Assembly: GCA_003140275.1 (NCBI GenBank)
Contig: PLJQ01000314.1
Location: 1 to 8,434 of the forward strand
Length of the DNA: 8,434 bases
Reading direction: 5' to 3'
From: Limisphaerales bacterium
GTDB taxonomy: Bacteria; Verrucomicrobiota; Verrucomicrobiia; Limisphaerales; PALSA-1396
Shown: positions 1 to 7,880 of the stretch, in pieces
How positions within the stretch are numbered: the stretch's first letter is position 1
How the letters are laid out: each line of letters opens with the position of its first letter
Notes under the pieces: generated by a model
What the model was told of the DNA's origin: nothing
The model's database searches: none
What the model saw: the letters and a program-made list of their open reading frames with translations, nothing else
Translations under genes and position numbers: made by a program

Positions 1-1181
1 CTGGCGTCCGTGGAAATCACCCCCGCAGTCTCAGCATTGCGTGAATCATTCAGCTCAATGCCGAGAAAGCTCAGATTCTCACAGATGCGCGTGCGGACGA
101 GCGGCGCATTCTCTCCGATGCCTCCTGCGAAGACGAGCGTGTCCAATCCACCGAGCGCAGCAGCGAAGGAGCCGATCCACTTTTTCGCCTGATAACAAAA
201 CAGTGCAACGGCTTCCGCCGCCCGCACGTCATCGGCTTCCTGCGCGAGCAAGTCCCGCATGTCGGAGCTGATCTCCGAAACTCCGAGCAGCCCCGACTTG
301 TGGTTGACCATTTCGTAAAATTGTTTTGTGGTGATCTGCTCGGTGCGCGCCAGGTAGGAGACCAGTCCCGGATCCAAGTCCCCCGAGCGACTGCTCATCA
401 CCAATCCCGCCGTCGGCGTGAAGCCCATGCTGGTGTCGATGCTCTTGCCGTCGCGCACGGCCGCCAGGCTCGCGCCGTTGCCGAGATGGGCAAGGATCAC
501 GCGACCCTTCGTTGCCGCCGGGTCGCCGAGGCGTGCGAGTTCCTCGATCAGGAATTCATAAGACAAACCGTGAAAGCCGTAACGGCGAACGCCCGCCGCC
601 TCGTAGCGTCGCGGAATCGGCAGCAGACTGGCGACCCGCGGCATGGTGCGGTGAAACGCTGTGTCGAAGCAGGCCACTTGCGGCAGTTTCGGATGACGCC
701 GGCGGAACGCCTCGATCAGTTCGATCTCGCGGGGCAGATGTTCGGGGTCGTATGGCCTGATGCGGTTCAATTCTTCGAGCAACTCCGGCGTGACCCGCTC
801 CGGTTCGCTATGCATCATCCCATGTACCACCCGGTGTCCCACGGCTTTGACCGAAGCGAATACCTGCTGCGTTTCGAGCCAATCTAGTAGAAAAGCGACC
901 GCCGACAGGTGATTATCGATCTCGATGTTGCGACGGTCCTGTGGTTTTCCGGTAGAGTCCTTGAAGGTCAGATTCGTGCCGCTTAGACCGACGCGATCCA
1001 CTTTCCCAGCCAGCCGCCAGCGCAGCAGTTCACCCTCCTCATACAGCGCGAACCGGATGCTCGACGAGCCGCCGTTTATTGCCAGAACAGAAAACGGCTC
1101 GAGGCTTGCCTTCACGGTTTTGGTGTCGTTGGCCAACTCAGCTTGGCTTGCTGAACCTATCAGGTGATTATTGATGCTCAT
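1..1181 (-). CDS. ackA: Acetate kinase, C terminus cut by window edge
   Basis: Interconverts acetate plus ATP and acetyl phosphate plus ADP in the cytoplasm (ASKHA fold). The frame is open for 393 codons to the left edge; only the last residues, including the family's C-terminal conserved Glu region, are missing. Visible motifs are INGGSSSIRF (residues 35-44), GHRVVHG (Arg117), FDTAFH (Asp173), YGFHG (His204), AHLGNGAS (His232, Asn235), SSRSGDLDPG (Arg265) and FAGGIGEN. Their spacing matches Arg91, Asp148, His180, His208 and Arg241 of the Methanosarcina enzyme closely. Arg43 replaces the Lys usually found in the GSSS-x-K motif. The chosen ATG gives about 29 extra N-terminal residues compared with the family; I keep it because it overlaps the cusA stop as ATGA. 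A later GTG (codon 23) is an alternative. No clear Shine-Dalgarno precedes the ATG, which fits translational coupling. The partner gene, often phosphotransacetylase or phosphoketolase, would lie outside the window. Confidence 0.95.
   Translation of the reverse strand, partial: MSINNHLIGSASQAELANDTKTVKASLEPFSVLAINGGSSSIRFALYEEGELLRWRLAGKVDRVGLSGTNLTFKDSTGKPQDRRNIEIDNHLSAVAFLLDWLETQQVFASVKAVGHRVVHGMMHSEPERVTPELLEELNRIRPYDPEHLPREIELIEAFRRRHPKLPQVACFDTAFHRTMPRVASLLPIPRRYEAAGVRRYGFHGLSYEFLIEELARLGDPAATKGRVILAHLGNGASLAAVRDGKSIDTSMGFTPTAGLVMSSRSGDLDPGLVSYLARTEQITTKQFYEMVNHKSGLLGVSEISSDMRDLLAQEADDVRAAEAVALFCYQAKKWIGSFAAALGGLDTLVFAGGIGENAPLVRTRICENLSFLGIELNDSRNAETAGVISTDA
1178..1181 (-). promoter_or_regulatory. 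ATGA stop-start overlap coupling cusA to ackA
   Basis: On the minus strand the ackA ATG (1181-1179) shares two bases with the cusA TGA (1180-1178). No Shine-Dalgarno-like purine run lies just upstream, where the sequence reads CCGCTTCAAAC. Reinitiation by ribosomes finishing cusA is therefore the likely way ackA is translated. The overlap is seen directly; the coupling is inferred. Confidence 0.75.
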
Positions 1182-4100
1182 GTTTGAAGCGGGTTCATCA
1201 CAGGCTGGGCAGCAATGGTCACAGTTGGCGGCGGGGCCTTAAGACTGTGTGATCGCCACAGATAATATATGGCCGGATAGACCAGCAGTTCCATTATGGT
1301 GGAGGTGACGACGCCACCCATCATCGGCGTGGCGATGCGTTTCATCACGTCTGCGCCAGCGCCGTGACTCCAGAGGATGGGCGCAAGGCCCCCAATGATT
1401 ACGCAAGCGGTCATGGCTTTCGGGCGGACGCGCTTCACCGCGCCATGATAGATGGCATCGCGCAGGTCGGTGACATTGCGCATCCGGTCTTTTTTGATCC
1501 ACTGTTCGTAGGCGATGTCGAGATAAAGCAACATGACAACACCGGTCTCAGCGTCGAGACCTGCCAACGCGATGATGCCAACCCACACGGCGACGCTCAT
1601 GTTGTATCCGAGCCAGTGGATCGCCGCGAATGCGCCCACCAACGAAAAGGGAATGGCGAGCATCACGATGGCGGTCTTGACCGCCGAACGAGTGTTAAGG
1701 TAGATGATGAGCACGATGATGAGCAGCGTGAGCGGCACGACGATCATCAACCGCGCTTTGGCTCGCTGCATGTATTCATATTGGCCGCTCCAAAAAATGG
1801 TGTAGCCGCTAGGGAGATTGATTTGGCCTTTCGCAACGGCTTCGTTGACGGCGCGCATGGCCTTTTGCACGTAGGTGCCGACGTCAATGCCTTTCACGTC
1901 GACGTAAATCCAGGCATTGGGCACCGCGCCCTCGCTTTTAATACCCATCGGGGCGCGAACCGTTTCGATTTTCGCCAACTGCCCGAGCGGCACTTGCGCG
2001 CCGGTGGGCGTGGGCACGATGATGTCGCGCAAGTCGCCGAGGTTCTCGCGGAAATCGCGGCTGTAGCGAAGATTGACAGCGTAACGTTCCAAGCCCTCGA
2101 CAGTGGTCGTAAGCGGCATTCCGCCGAGCGCAACTTCGAGCACGTCCTGCACGTCGCCGACGCGCAGGCCGTAACGGGCGATGGCGTCACGGTCAATCGT
2201 GATTTGGATATAGTTTCCGCCCATCGTGCGTTCGGCAAACGCGCTCAGCGTGCCGGGCACGGCTTTTACCACCGCCTCGACTTCTGAAGCGACGCGCTCC
2301 AATTCCGCCAAATCCGGCCCGGCGATCTTGATGCCTACCGGCGTCTTAATGCCGGTAGCCAGCATGTCCGTGCGCGTCTTGATCGGCATGGTCCAGGCGT
2401 TAATGAGGCCGGGGATTTGCACTGCGGCGTTCATCGCGTCCGTCAATTCGTTCGGCGTGCGGCGGCGGTGGGCGATGACTTTGTCGGCAGCGTCCTTGAT
2501 GTCCACAACCGGCCATTCTTGTTCCGGTTTGAGCATGATAATGGTTTCTATCATGTCGAATGGAGCGGGGTCAGTTGCCGTCTCGGCGCGGCCAACTTTG
2601 CCAAAAACATGATGCACTTCGAGAAACTGGTGAATGATTCGGTCGGTGGTTTGTAGTACCTCACGTGCCTTCGTGGGCGAGATGCCTGGGAAAGTTGTCG
2701 GCATGTAGAGCAAATCGCCTTCGTACAGTGGCGGCATGAATTCGGAGCCGATGTTCTGGTAAGGGAAAAACTTCCCGGCTTTCAAGGCCCACTCTTGCAT
2801 CTTGCCATCGGGCAAGAGGCGCGCGGTAATTGCGTTCGACGGAAAGAATACCCAAACAATCAGCAATCCGGCGGTAGTGACGACGGCCCAGCGCCACTTG
2901 ATGACGAAGTCAATCGCGGGATGATAGAGCCAGACTAGAAAGCTGTTGATGGGGTTTTTCTCTTCGAGTGGAATTTTGCCACGGATGAAATAACCCATCA
3001 GAACCGGGGCCAGCGTGATGGAGAGCAACGCGGCTGCAGCCATTGAATAAGTCTTGGTGAACGCGAGTGGCTTGAACAGCCGGCCTTCCTGCGATTGCAA
3101 CGTAAACACGGGCAGAAAGGATACGGCGATGACCAGCAGCGAATAAAACAGCGTCGGGCCGACCTCAACTGCGGCGTCGCGGATAATCTCCCAATGCGGC
3201 CTCTTGCCCTGATCACGCTCCATGTGCTTATGGGCGTTCTCAATCATGATGATGACTGCGTCCACCATTGCGCCGATGGCGATGGCGATGCCTCCCAGCG
3301 ACATGATATTCGAGGTGATGCCCTGACCAAACATTACGAGGAAGGAAATCAGCACTGCAATTGGCAGGATGATAATGGCCACGAGGGAACTGCGCAGGTG
3401 CATGAGGAAGGCGAGGCAGACCAGCGCCACGACGAGGCTTTCCTCAAGGAGTTTCCCTTCGAGCGTTTTGACGGCGCGATTGATCAGCGCGCTGCGGTCA
3501 TAGGCGATCGTGTATTTCACGTCCGGCGGCAGTCCCTTCATCGCCGCGTCAAGCCTTTTCTGCACATCGAGGATCAACTGCCGTGCGTTCGCGCCGTAAC
3601 GGACGATCACAATGCCGCCGACAGTTTCCCCTTCACCGTTCAAGTCGGCGATACCGCGGCGCATGTCGGGACCGAACTCGACGTTGGCGAGCTGGCTGAG
3701 GAGAATCGGAACTCCTTTGTCACCAACACCCACCGCCACTTTGCGCAGATCGTCTAGGTTTTGCACGTAACCCTTCACGTGCAGCATGAATTCCTTTTCC
3801 GACAATTCGATGGAACGTCCGCCGACCTCGCCGTTGCTGCGCTTGACGGCCATCGCCACCTCAGAAATCGACAGGTTGAAAGCACGCAGCTTGGCGGGGT
3901 CCACCGTGACTTGATATTGCTTCACGAAGCCGCCGAGGGAGGCGACTTCGGACACCCCCTCTACCGACGCGATTTGATAACGCAAATACCAGTCCTGCAT
4001 CGAGCGCAATTGGGCGAGGTCGCGGTTGGTGGAATTGAGCGAATACATGAAGGCCCACCCAACGCCGGTGGCGTCCGGGCCAAGCGCGGGTGAAACGCCT

Positions 4101-4468
4101 TGCGGCAATTGTCCACCCATCCCGTTCAAATATTCGAGCACACGGCTTCGCGCCCAATACGGGTCAGTGCCGTCCTTAAAAATCACATACACAAATGAGA
4201 AGCCATAATATGAATAACCGCGCACGACCGTTGCGTTCGGCACAGAAAGCATTTTAGTCGTGATGGGAAAGGTGACCTGGTCCTGAACGATTTGCGGTGC
4301 CTGGCCGGACCACTCAGTGTAGATAATAACCTGCACGTCTGACAGGTCGGGGATGGCGTCGAGCTGAATGTTGCGCACGGCATAGACGCCGCCGAGGACA
4401 AGCGCGAGCGTGCCGAGAAGAACGATGAATTTGTTCCTGATGGAAAAATCTATGATGCCTTTGAGCAT
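1178..4468 (-). CDS. cusA: CusA-type Cu(I)/Ag(I) RND efflux pump (HME family)
   Basis: Inner-membrane proton-driven transporter that moves monovalent copper or silver into the TolC channel. At 1096 residues it is slightly longer than E. coli CusA. It has the RND plan: TM1 at about 13-31, a porter loop, TM2-7 at about 337-541, a second loop, and TM8-12 at about 905-1070. TM4 carries GAMVDAVIIMIENAHK with Asp403 and Glu410 of the proton relay. Met589 (LLYMP), Met639 (FDMIET) and Met702 (RTDMLATGIKTP) line up with E. coli Met573, Met623 and Met672, which favours Cu/Ag over the divalent-metal CzcA type. Other family blocks are AETATD, AGLDAETGVVM and YHGAVKRVRPKAMT. Residues about 544-570, before GSEFMPP, form an insertion of about 20 residues that E. 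coli CusA lacks. The start lies 9 nt after the cusB stop, with AGAAGA 5 nt before the ATG. Substrate is inferred from the methionines, not tested. Confidence 0.97.
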   Translation of the reverse strand: MLKGIIDFSIRNKFIVLLGTLALVLGGVYAVRNIQLDAIPDLSDVQVIIYTEWSGQAPQIVQDQVTFPITTKMLSVPNATVVRGYSYYGFSFVYVIFKDGTDPYWARSRVLEYLNGMGGQLPQGVSPALGPDATGVGWAFMYSLNSTNRDLAQLRSMQDWYLRYQIASVEGVSEVASLGGFVKQYQVTVDPAKLRAFNLSISEVAMAVKRSNGEVGGRSIELSEKEFMLHVKGYVQNLDDLRKVAVGVGDKGVPILLSQLANVEFGPDMRRGIADLNGEGETVGGIVIVRYGANARQLILDVQKRLDAAMKGLPPDVKYTIAYDRSALINRAVKTLEGKLLEESLVVALVCLAFLMHLRSSLVAIIILPIAVLISFLVMFGQGITSNIMSLGGIAIAIGAMVDAVIIMIENAHKHMERDQGKRPHWEIIRDAAVEVGPTLFYSLLVIAVSFLPVFTLQSQEGRLFKPLAFTKTYSMAAAALLSITLAPVLMGYFIRGKIPLEEKNPINSFLVWLYHPAIDFVIKWRWAVVTTAGLLIVWVFFPSNAITARLLPDGKMQEWALKAGKFFPYQNIGSEFMPPLYEGDLLYMPTTFPGISPTKAREVLQTTDRIIHQFLEVHHVFGKVGRAETATDPAPFDMIETIIMLKPEQEWPVVDIKDAADKVIAHRRRTPNELTDAMNAAVQIPGLINAWTMPIKTRTDMLATGIKTPVGIKIAGPDLAELERVASEVEAVVKAVPGTLSAFAERTMGGNYIQITIDRDAIARYGLRVGDVQDVLEVALGGMPLTTTVEGLERYAVNLRYSRDFRENLGDLRDIIVPTPTGAQVPLGQLAKIETVRAPMGIKSEGAVPNAWIYVDVKGIDVGTYVQKAMRAVNEAVAKGQINLPSGYTIFWSGQYEYMQRAKARLMIVVPLTLLIIVLIIYLNTRSAVKTAIVMLAIPFSLVGAFAAIHWLGYNMSVAVWVGIIALAGLDAETGVVMLLYLDIAYEQWIKKDRMRNVTDLRDAIYHGAVKRVRPKAMTACVIIGGLAPILWSHGAGADVMKRIATPMMGGVVTSTIMELLVYPAIYYLWRSHSLKAPPPTVTIAAQPVMNPLQT

Positions 4469-4473
4469 GTTCG

Positions 4474-4479
4474 TCTTCT
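4474..4479 (-). promoter_or_regulatory. Shine-Dalgarno of cusA overlapping the cusB stop
   Basis: The minus strand reads TAGAAGACGAACATG. The purine run AGAAGA begins inside the cusB TAG stop and ends 5 nt before the cusA ATG. This supports the chosen start and suggests that cusB and cusA are translated from one transcript. Confidence 0.55.
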
Positions 4480-6295
4480 AGTTCTTGTGGCCGGGCGTGA
4501 CCGGTCCATCAGGCATGGTCATACCACCGGCGCGAGTTTTCGAACTTGAAGGAATGTTGGTAGGAGCGGCCGTGGCCGACGGCAGCGGCGGTGGTTCACT
4601 GATCGGAATCAGCGTCATGCCGCACTTGGGGCAAGTGCCCGGTTTGTCCGAACGCACATCGCTGTCCTCAGGCATCGGGCAGGTGTAGTATAGAATCTTC
4701 CCGCCAGGGTGGAGTTTTTTCAACATCGCTTGAGACACGGGCACGAGTGTCATACCGCAAATGGGACATTTGCCGGGATGATCATATTCTATGGAGACAT
4801 GCTCCGGCATCGGACAGATGTATTTCACGGCCTCGGCGGTCGTGGAGGGTGGAGTGTTGGTGGCGTTGGGTGTGGAAAACACGCCGGCCCTCTCATGCTC
4901 TGACGACTTCTGCGGTTTGAGCATTTTCTGAATCGCCTCGCGAAGCTGGCTTTCCGAATCAAGCATGAACTGGCCCGACGTGACAATCCGCTCCCCTTCA
5001 CTCAATCCGCTGAGAACCTGATAATCGTCGTTCTCCGCCTGCGGTCCTAGCGTAACGGTGCGTGGGTCAAACTTTCCGCCGTCCAACGCCACGAAGACGG
5101 TGGTCTTCTCGCCGCTGCGCAGAATGGCCATGTCAGGAATCAGCAATACGGCAGTCTCCAGTTCGGAGACGACCTTCACGGTCGCGAACATACCGGGCTT
5201 GAGGAAGTATCCCGGATTGTGGAACTCCATGCGGACGTGAGCGGTGCGAGTCTTCTCATCCACGTTTGGATAGATGTAAGTTACGCGCCCGCGAAACTCG
5301 CGGTCCGGCAGGTAGGAGAGCGTTACGTTCGCCTCCTGGCCCAGCTTGATATACGCCAAGTCCTGTTCATAAATGTCCGCCTGCACCCAAACCAATCCCA
5401 AGTCTGCCAGACGGTAAATCTTCATACCCGCGTCCACCATCTGGCCGTTGACGACATTTTTCTCGATAACAAATCCGTCTTGGGGTGCAAGAATTCGCAG
5501 AGTTTTCTGTGGCTGCCGGGAGCGCTCCACCTCGGCAATTTGTTCATCGGAAATGTCAAAGAACTTGAGTTTGGTGAGGGCGCTGATTCGGATTCCCTCT
5601 GCGCCAGCCGTGGCGTTCGTAGGTAAACCAACCGCAAGCAGATACTCGACCTGTGCGCTGTAAAGATCGGGCGAATAAATTTCAAACAGCGGGTCGCCGC
5701 GCATCGCCAACTGGCCCGTGGCATTCACGTAAAGTTTTTCAATCCAACCCTTGAATTTGGTAGCCACCTCGCCCAGCGTTGTCTCATTGTAACCGATGAC
5801 GCCAACGGTACGGACGGTTCGGCGCAACGGCCCGCGCGTGACAACGGCGGTGCGGATGCCCATGTTCTGAATTGTCACAGGGTCAATGGCGATAGTCTGC
5901 GACTCGGCGGCAGCGGCTTCGGCTTCATACACCGGCACCATGTCCATACCCATGCTGTCTTTGCCCGGCGTTTGCCGCGCTTCGCCCGGCGCCATCGTGG
6001 ATTTATAGTATTTGATTTTGCGTTTGCCGGGTTGGGCGCTCGTGTTTCTGCTTGTGTTTTCGATACCGGTTTGTTTGCGAATCGGCATCAGTTTCATGCC
6101 GCAGATGGGACAATTGCCGGGATGATCTTGAATCACCTGCGGGTGCATTCCGCAGGTGTAGAGGGTCTTTTCTTTCGTGTCGCCTTCAGTTGGGGCGGTA
6201 GTGTGGCCGCGGCTGCAACCGGTCAGCAGCAGCTCCGCACCGCCGGCGGCAGCCAGGCCCAGGATGAACAGAAAAATGAGTTTTACAGGTTTCAT
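4478..6295 (-). CDS. cusB: CusB-like RND periplasmic adaptor with four heavy-metal-binding modules
   Basis: Membrane-fusion protein that links CusA to the outer-membrane channel and hands metal to the pump. The N terminus has a signal with lipobox LLTGC (Cys27), so it is probably lipid-anchored in the periplasm. Module 1 (46-72) is Cys-type, with Cys48, His51, Cys62, Cys65 and Met67. Module 2 (95-123) is Cys-free: Met101, Met115 and Met117 line up with the E. coli CusB metal site Met49/Met64/Met66. The adaptor core (about 132-460) has the barrel-sandwich hybrid (VATKFKGWIEKLYV; ILAPQDGFVIEKNVVNGQ), a short helical hairpin and a beta-barrel (LGLVWVQADIYEQD). Module 3 (492-520; Cys494, Cys510, Cys513) and module 4 (537-566; Cys539, Cys555, Cys558) follow at the C terminus. 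A Pro/Ser/Thr-rich tail ends in GGMTMPDG. At 605 residues it is about 200 longer than E. coli CusB, mostly from the extra modules. AAGAGA sits 6 nt before the ATG. Confidence 0.95.
   Translation of the reverse strand: MKPVKLIFLFILGLAAAGGAELLLTGCSRGHTTAPTEGDTKEKTLYTCGMHPQVIQDHPGNCPICGMKLMPIRKQTGIENTSRNTSAQPGKRKIKYYKSTMAPGEARQTPGKDSMGMDMVPVYEAEAAAAESQTIAIDPVTIQNMGIRTAVVTRGPLRRTVRTVGVIGYNETTLGEVATKFKGWIEKLYVNATGQLAMRGDPLFEIYSPDLYSAQVEYLLAVGLPTNATAGAEGIRISALTKLKFFDISDEQIAEVERSRQPQKTLRILAPQDGFVIEKNVVNGQMVDAGMKIYRLADLGLVWVQADIYEQDLAYIKLGQEANVTLSYLPDREFRGRVTYIYPNVDEKTRTAHVRMEFHNPGYFLKPGMFATVKVVSELETAVLLIPDMAILRSGEKTTVFVALDGGKFDPRTVTLGPQAENDDYQVLSGLSEGERIVTSGQFMLDSESQLREAIQKMLKPQKSSEHERAGVFSTPNATNTPPSTTAEAVKYICPMPEHVSIEYDHPGKCPICGMTLVPVSQAMLKKLHPGGKILYYTCPMPEDSDVRSDKPGTCPKCGMTLIPISEPPPLPSATAAPTNIPSSSKTRAGGMTMPDGPVTPGHKN
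4615..4633 (-). repeat. 19-nt repeat, cusB copy, in module 4
   Basis: This stretch encodes the CPKCGM knuckle of the fourth heavy-metal-binding module of CusB. It is identical over 19 nt to 8411-8429, which encodes the same knuckle in the partial gene at the right edge. Six shared residues could be coded in many ways, so identical DNA suggests recent duplication or gene conversion between modules, though codon bias could contribute. Confidence 0.6.
4751..4783 (-). repeat. 33-nt intragenic direct repeat, module 3 copy
   Basis: It encodes the DHPG-K-CPICGM part of CusB module 3 and matches 6095-6127 (module 1) at 30 of 33 positions by my alignment. The copies lie in the same orientation and the same reading frame, 1344 nt apart. 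Confidence 0.7.
6095..6127 (-). repeat. 33-nt intragenic direct repeat, module 1 copy
   Basis: It encodes the DHPG-N-CPICGM part of CusB module 1, and 30 of 33 bases match 4751-4783. Recombination between the copies would remove 1344 nt, a multiple of three. That would leave an in-frame product with a single merged module and no adaptor core. Confidence 0.7.
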
Positions 6296-6301
6296 TTGAA
6301 A

Positions 6302-6307
6302 TCTCTT
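6302..6307 (-). promoter_or_regulatory. Shine-Dalgarno of cusB
   Basis: AAGAGA lies 6 nt before the cusB ATG at 6295, in the 41-nt gap after the TolC-family gene. It supports that start, which also gives a well-formed lipoprotein signal. Confidence 0.5.
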
Positions 6308-6336
6308 GGAAAGTTCAGATTCAGTTTCCGTATCGT

Positions 6337-7764
6337 TTACATTTTGCCCGAGCTCGTTTTCTTCGGTGAAGATTGGGAACCGCGATTCATTCGCGCGGTG
6401 CCAGACCCCATCGGTGCGCTGGCCGGAGGCATGCCTTGGATAATCAATGAAAGTTCCGCCAGAACCACCTCTCGTTGCGTGGCAGCTCCTACCCTGTCCA
6501 ATTCAAATCCGAGCAACGTGCGTTCGGTGTCGATTAGATTAAAAAAATCGATCTGGCCACCCAAGTAACTTGATCGGGCCACTTCAAGCGATTGGCGCGC
6601 TTTGGGCAAAAGCTGGTCATTCAGGAGCGCCAGATTCCGGGTCGCCTCCCGGTAAAGATAGGATCTTTGGGCAAAATCGACCGCCAGCGCAATCTGCTCG
6701 TCCGATAACCGCGCCTTAGCCGAACGCTTGTTCGCCTGCGCCTCGGCAATTTGCGCCGCGATTTTGTCGCGCCAAATGGGAAGCGAAAGCGATCCCAAGG
6801 GGCGATAGAGCGTGGGATTCACCTGCACGTCGGCCATCAGTCCCAAGCTGAAATCAGGCAGGCGCGACCTTCGAGCCAGAATGAGGGATGCCTCGGCAGC
6901 ACGCACATCAGCTTCCATCTCTCTGAGGCGGGTATTTTGTGCGAGAGCGGTCTCGAACAACTTATCGGCGGAAAGTTCCAGTGGCGTCGATTCGAACCGC
7001 CCGGGCATGGCCGGTGTTGGGCCATCGGTTCCCAAGCCGAGCGCAGCCTTGAACTGGGCAAGGAGCGGATTGCGCGAGTCCTCCAGATTGGCAATCTCGG
7101 TTTTGAGCTGGTCCTGTTCGATTTGTGCGCGCAGTACATCCTGCAAGGTGACTTTGCCCACTTCATTCTGCGCGCGTGCCAGCTTCTCCAGTTCGCTTAG
7201 CAGGTCAAAGTTATTTTGATTTACACGAATCTTTTCCGCCAAAAAGTAAAGTTGATAGTAAGCGCGTTTCACCTCATACGCGCTGTCGAGGACGGAGGAT
7301 TGAAAAGCGAAATACTTGGCCTGGCTTTCGGCTGATGCGATTTGTGCCCCAACCCGGAGCTTGTCTGGCCAGGGGATGCTCCCCATGAGTCCGGGCATGA
7401 TCGAAGTAACGATGTTCTGGATGTCCATTTGGAACGTCACCTGTGGATCGGGCAGTGACCGCGCCTGCGTGATGCGCTCGATGGAAGCTGCCCAATCGTA
7501 GAAAGCAGCCTCAACCTTCGGTTGGCTGAGCATGGCAAAGGCGAGATAATTGCTGAGGCTGGAATCGGCCGTCAGGACCGGGAGCGGGGGCTTTTGGTCA
7601 TGCGGCCGATACACGGCCGTCACTGCTTGAGCGTGTTGACGAGCTTCTTTCTCGCTCTTGGTGGGTATGCCTTTGCAGCCGGCGAAAAGCAACCCGGCCA
7701 GCAGCAGACCTGCTGAAGGGGCAAACTGGCGGCAGACGAAGGAACTGGAATTGCGTGAAATCAT
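6337..7764 (-). CDS. cusC: TolC-family outer-membrane efflux lipoprotein (CusC-like)
   Basis: Outer-membrane channel component; a trimer would form a beta-barrel plus a periplasmic alpha-tunnel that exports the metal delivered by CusAB. From the chosen ATG the protein has 475 residues. It starts with a basic n-region and a hydrophobic stretch ending in LLFAGC (Cys30), so lipidation is likely. The mature part shows the duplicated outer-membrane-efflux-protein pattern: long heptad-like helices in each half (first repeat from about SLSNYLAFAMLSQPKVEAAF, second from about KLFETALAQNTRLREMEADV). Each has the usual strand-forming segment (LPDPQVTFQMDIQN; LPDFSLGLMADVQ). The second ends with SSYLGGQIDFFNLIDTERTLL, typical of the family. 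An in-frame ATG at 7815 would add 17 residues ahead of the signal; GGAAG lies only 2 nt from it, and neither start has a good ribosome site. I prefer 7764 for the signal-peptide length. The symbol rests on gene order beside cusB and cusA. Confidence 0.9.
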   Translation of the reverse strand: MISRNSSSFVCRQFAPSAGLLLAGLLFAGCKGIPTKSEKEARQHAQAVTAVYRPHDQKPPLPVLTADSSLSNYLAFAMLSQPKVEAAFYDWAASIERITQARSLPDPQVTFQMDIQNIVTSIMPGLMGSIPWPDKLRVGAQIASAESQAKYFAFQSSVLDSAYEVKRAYYQLYFLAEKIRVNQNNFDLLSELEKLARAQNEVGKVTLQDVLRAQIEQDQLKTEIANLEDSRNPLLAQFKAALGLGTDGPTPAMPGRFESTPLELSADKLFETALAQNTRLREMEADVRAAEASLILARRSRLPDFSLGLMADVQVNPTLYRPLGSLSLPIWRDKIAAQIAEAQANKRSAKARLSDEQIALAVDFAQRSYLYREATRNLALLNDQLLPKARQSLEVARSSYLGGQIDFFNLIDTERTLLGFELDRVGAATQREVVLAELSLIIQGMPPASAPMGSGTARMNRGSQSSPKKTSSGKM

Positions 7765-7825
7765 GTTGCTAGTGACAGGGACATTGGTGGCCAGTGGCTC
7801 ATGGAGCGGAATCATTCTTCCGCAC

Positions 7826-7880
7826 GGCGTCCTAGCGTCCGCCTTGGCCTGTAATATTGCGCTGGCGGAGGCGTCCTCGC
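7826..7880. repeat. Pair of 11-bp direct repeats upstream of the TolC-family gene
   Basis: GGCGTCCTAGC at 7826-7836 and GGCGTCCTCGC at 7870-7880 differ at one base and start 44 bp apart. They lie in the short gap between the receiver remnant and the TolC-family gene. They could be a regulator site or chance in GC-rich sequence. No convincing -35/-10 pair is visible between them. Confidence 0.3.

Noticed and set aside
300..887. Plus-strand open frame of 195 codons
   Set aside because: Antisense to the acetate kinase catalytic region, whose motifs are all in place on the minus strand.
1364..2287. Long plus-strand open frame of 307 codons
   Set aside because: It lies wholly inside cusA on the opposite strand, its translation matches no fold I recognise, and the cusA frame beneath it is strongly conserved. 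It is an antisense shadow of codon bias.
3095..3757. Plus-strand open frame of 220 codons rich in His and Asp
   Set aside because: The His/Asp richness is the complement of the cusA codons in this region; there is no ribosome site or family motif.
1178..4468. Divalent-metal CzcA rather than CusA
   Set aside because: All three Cu/Ag relay methionines are present (Met589, Met639, Met702), and CusB carries the matching Met site.
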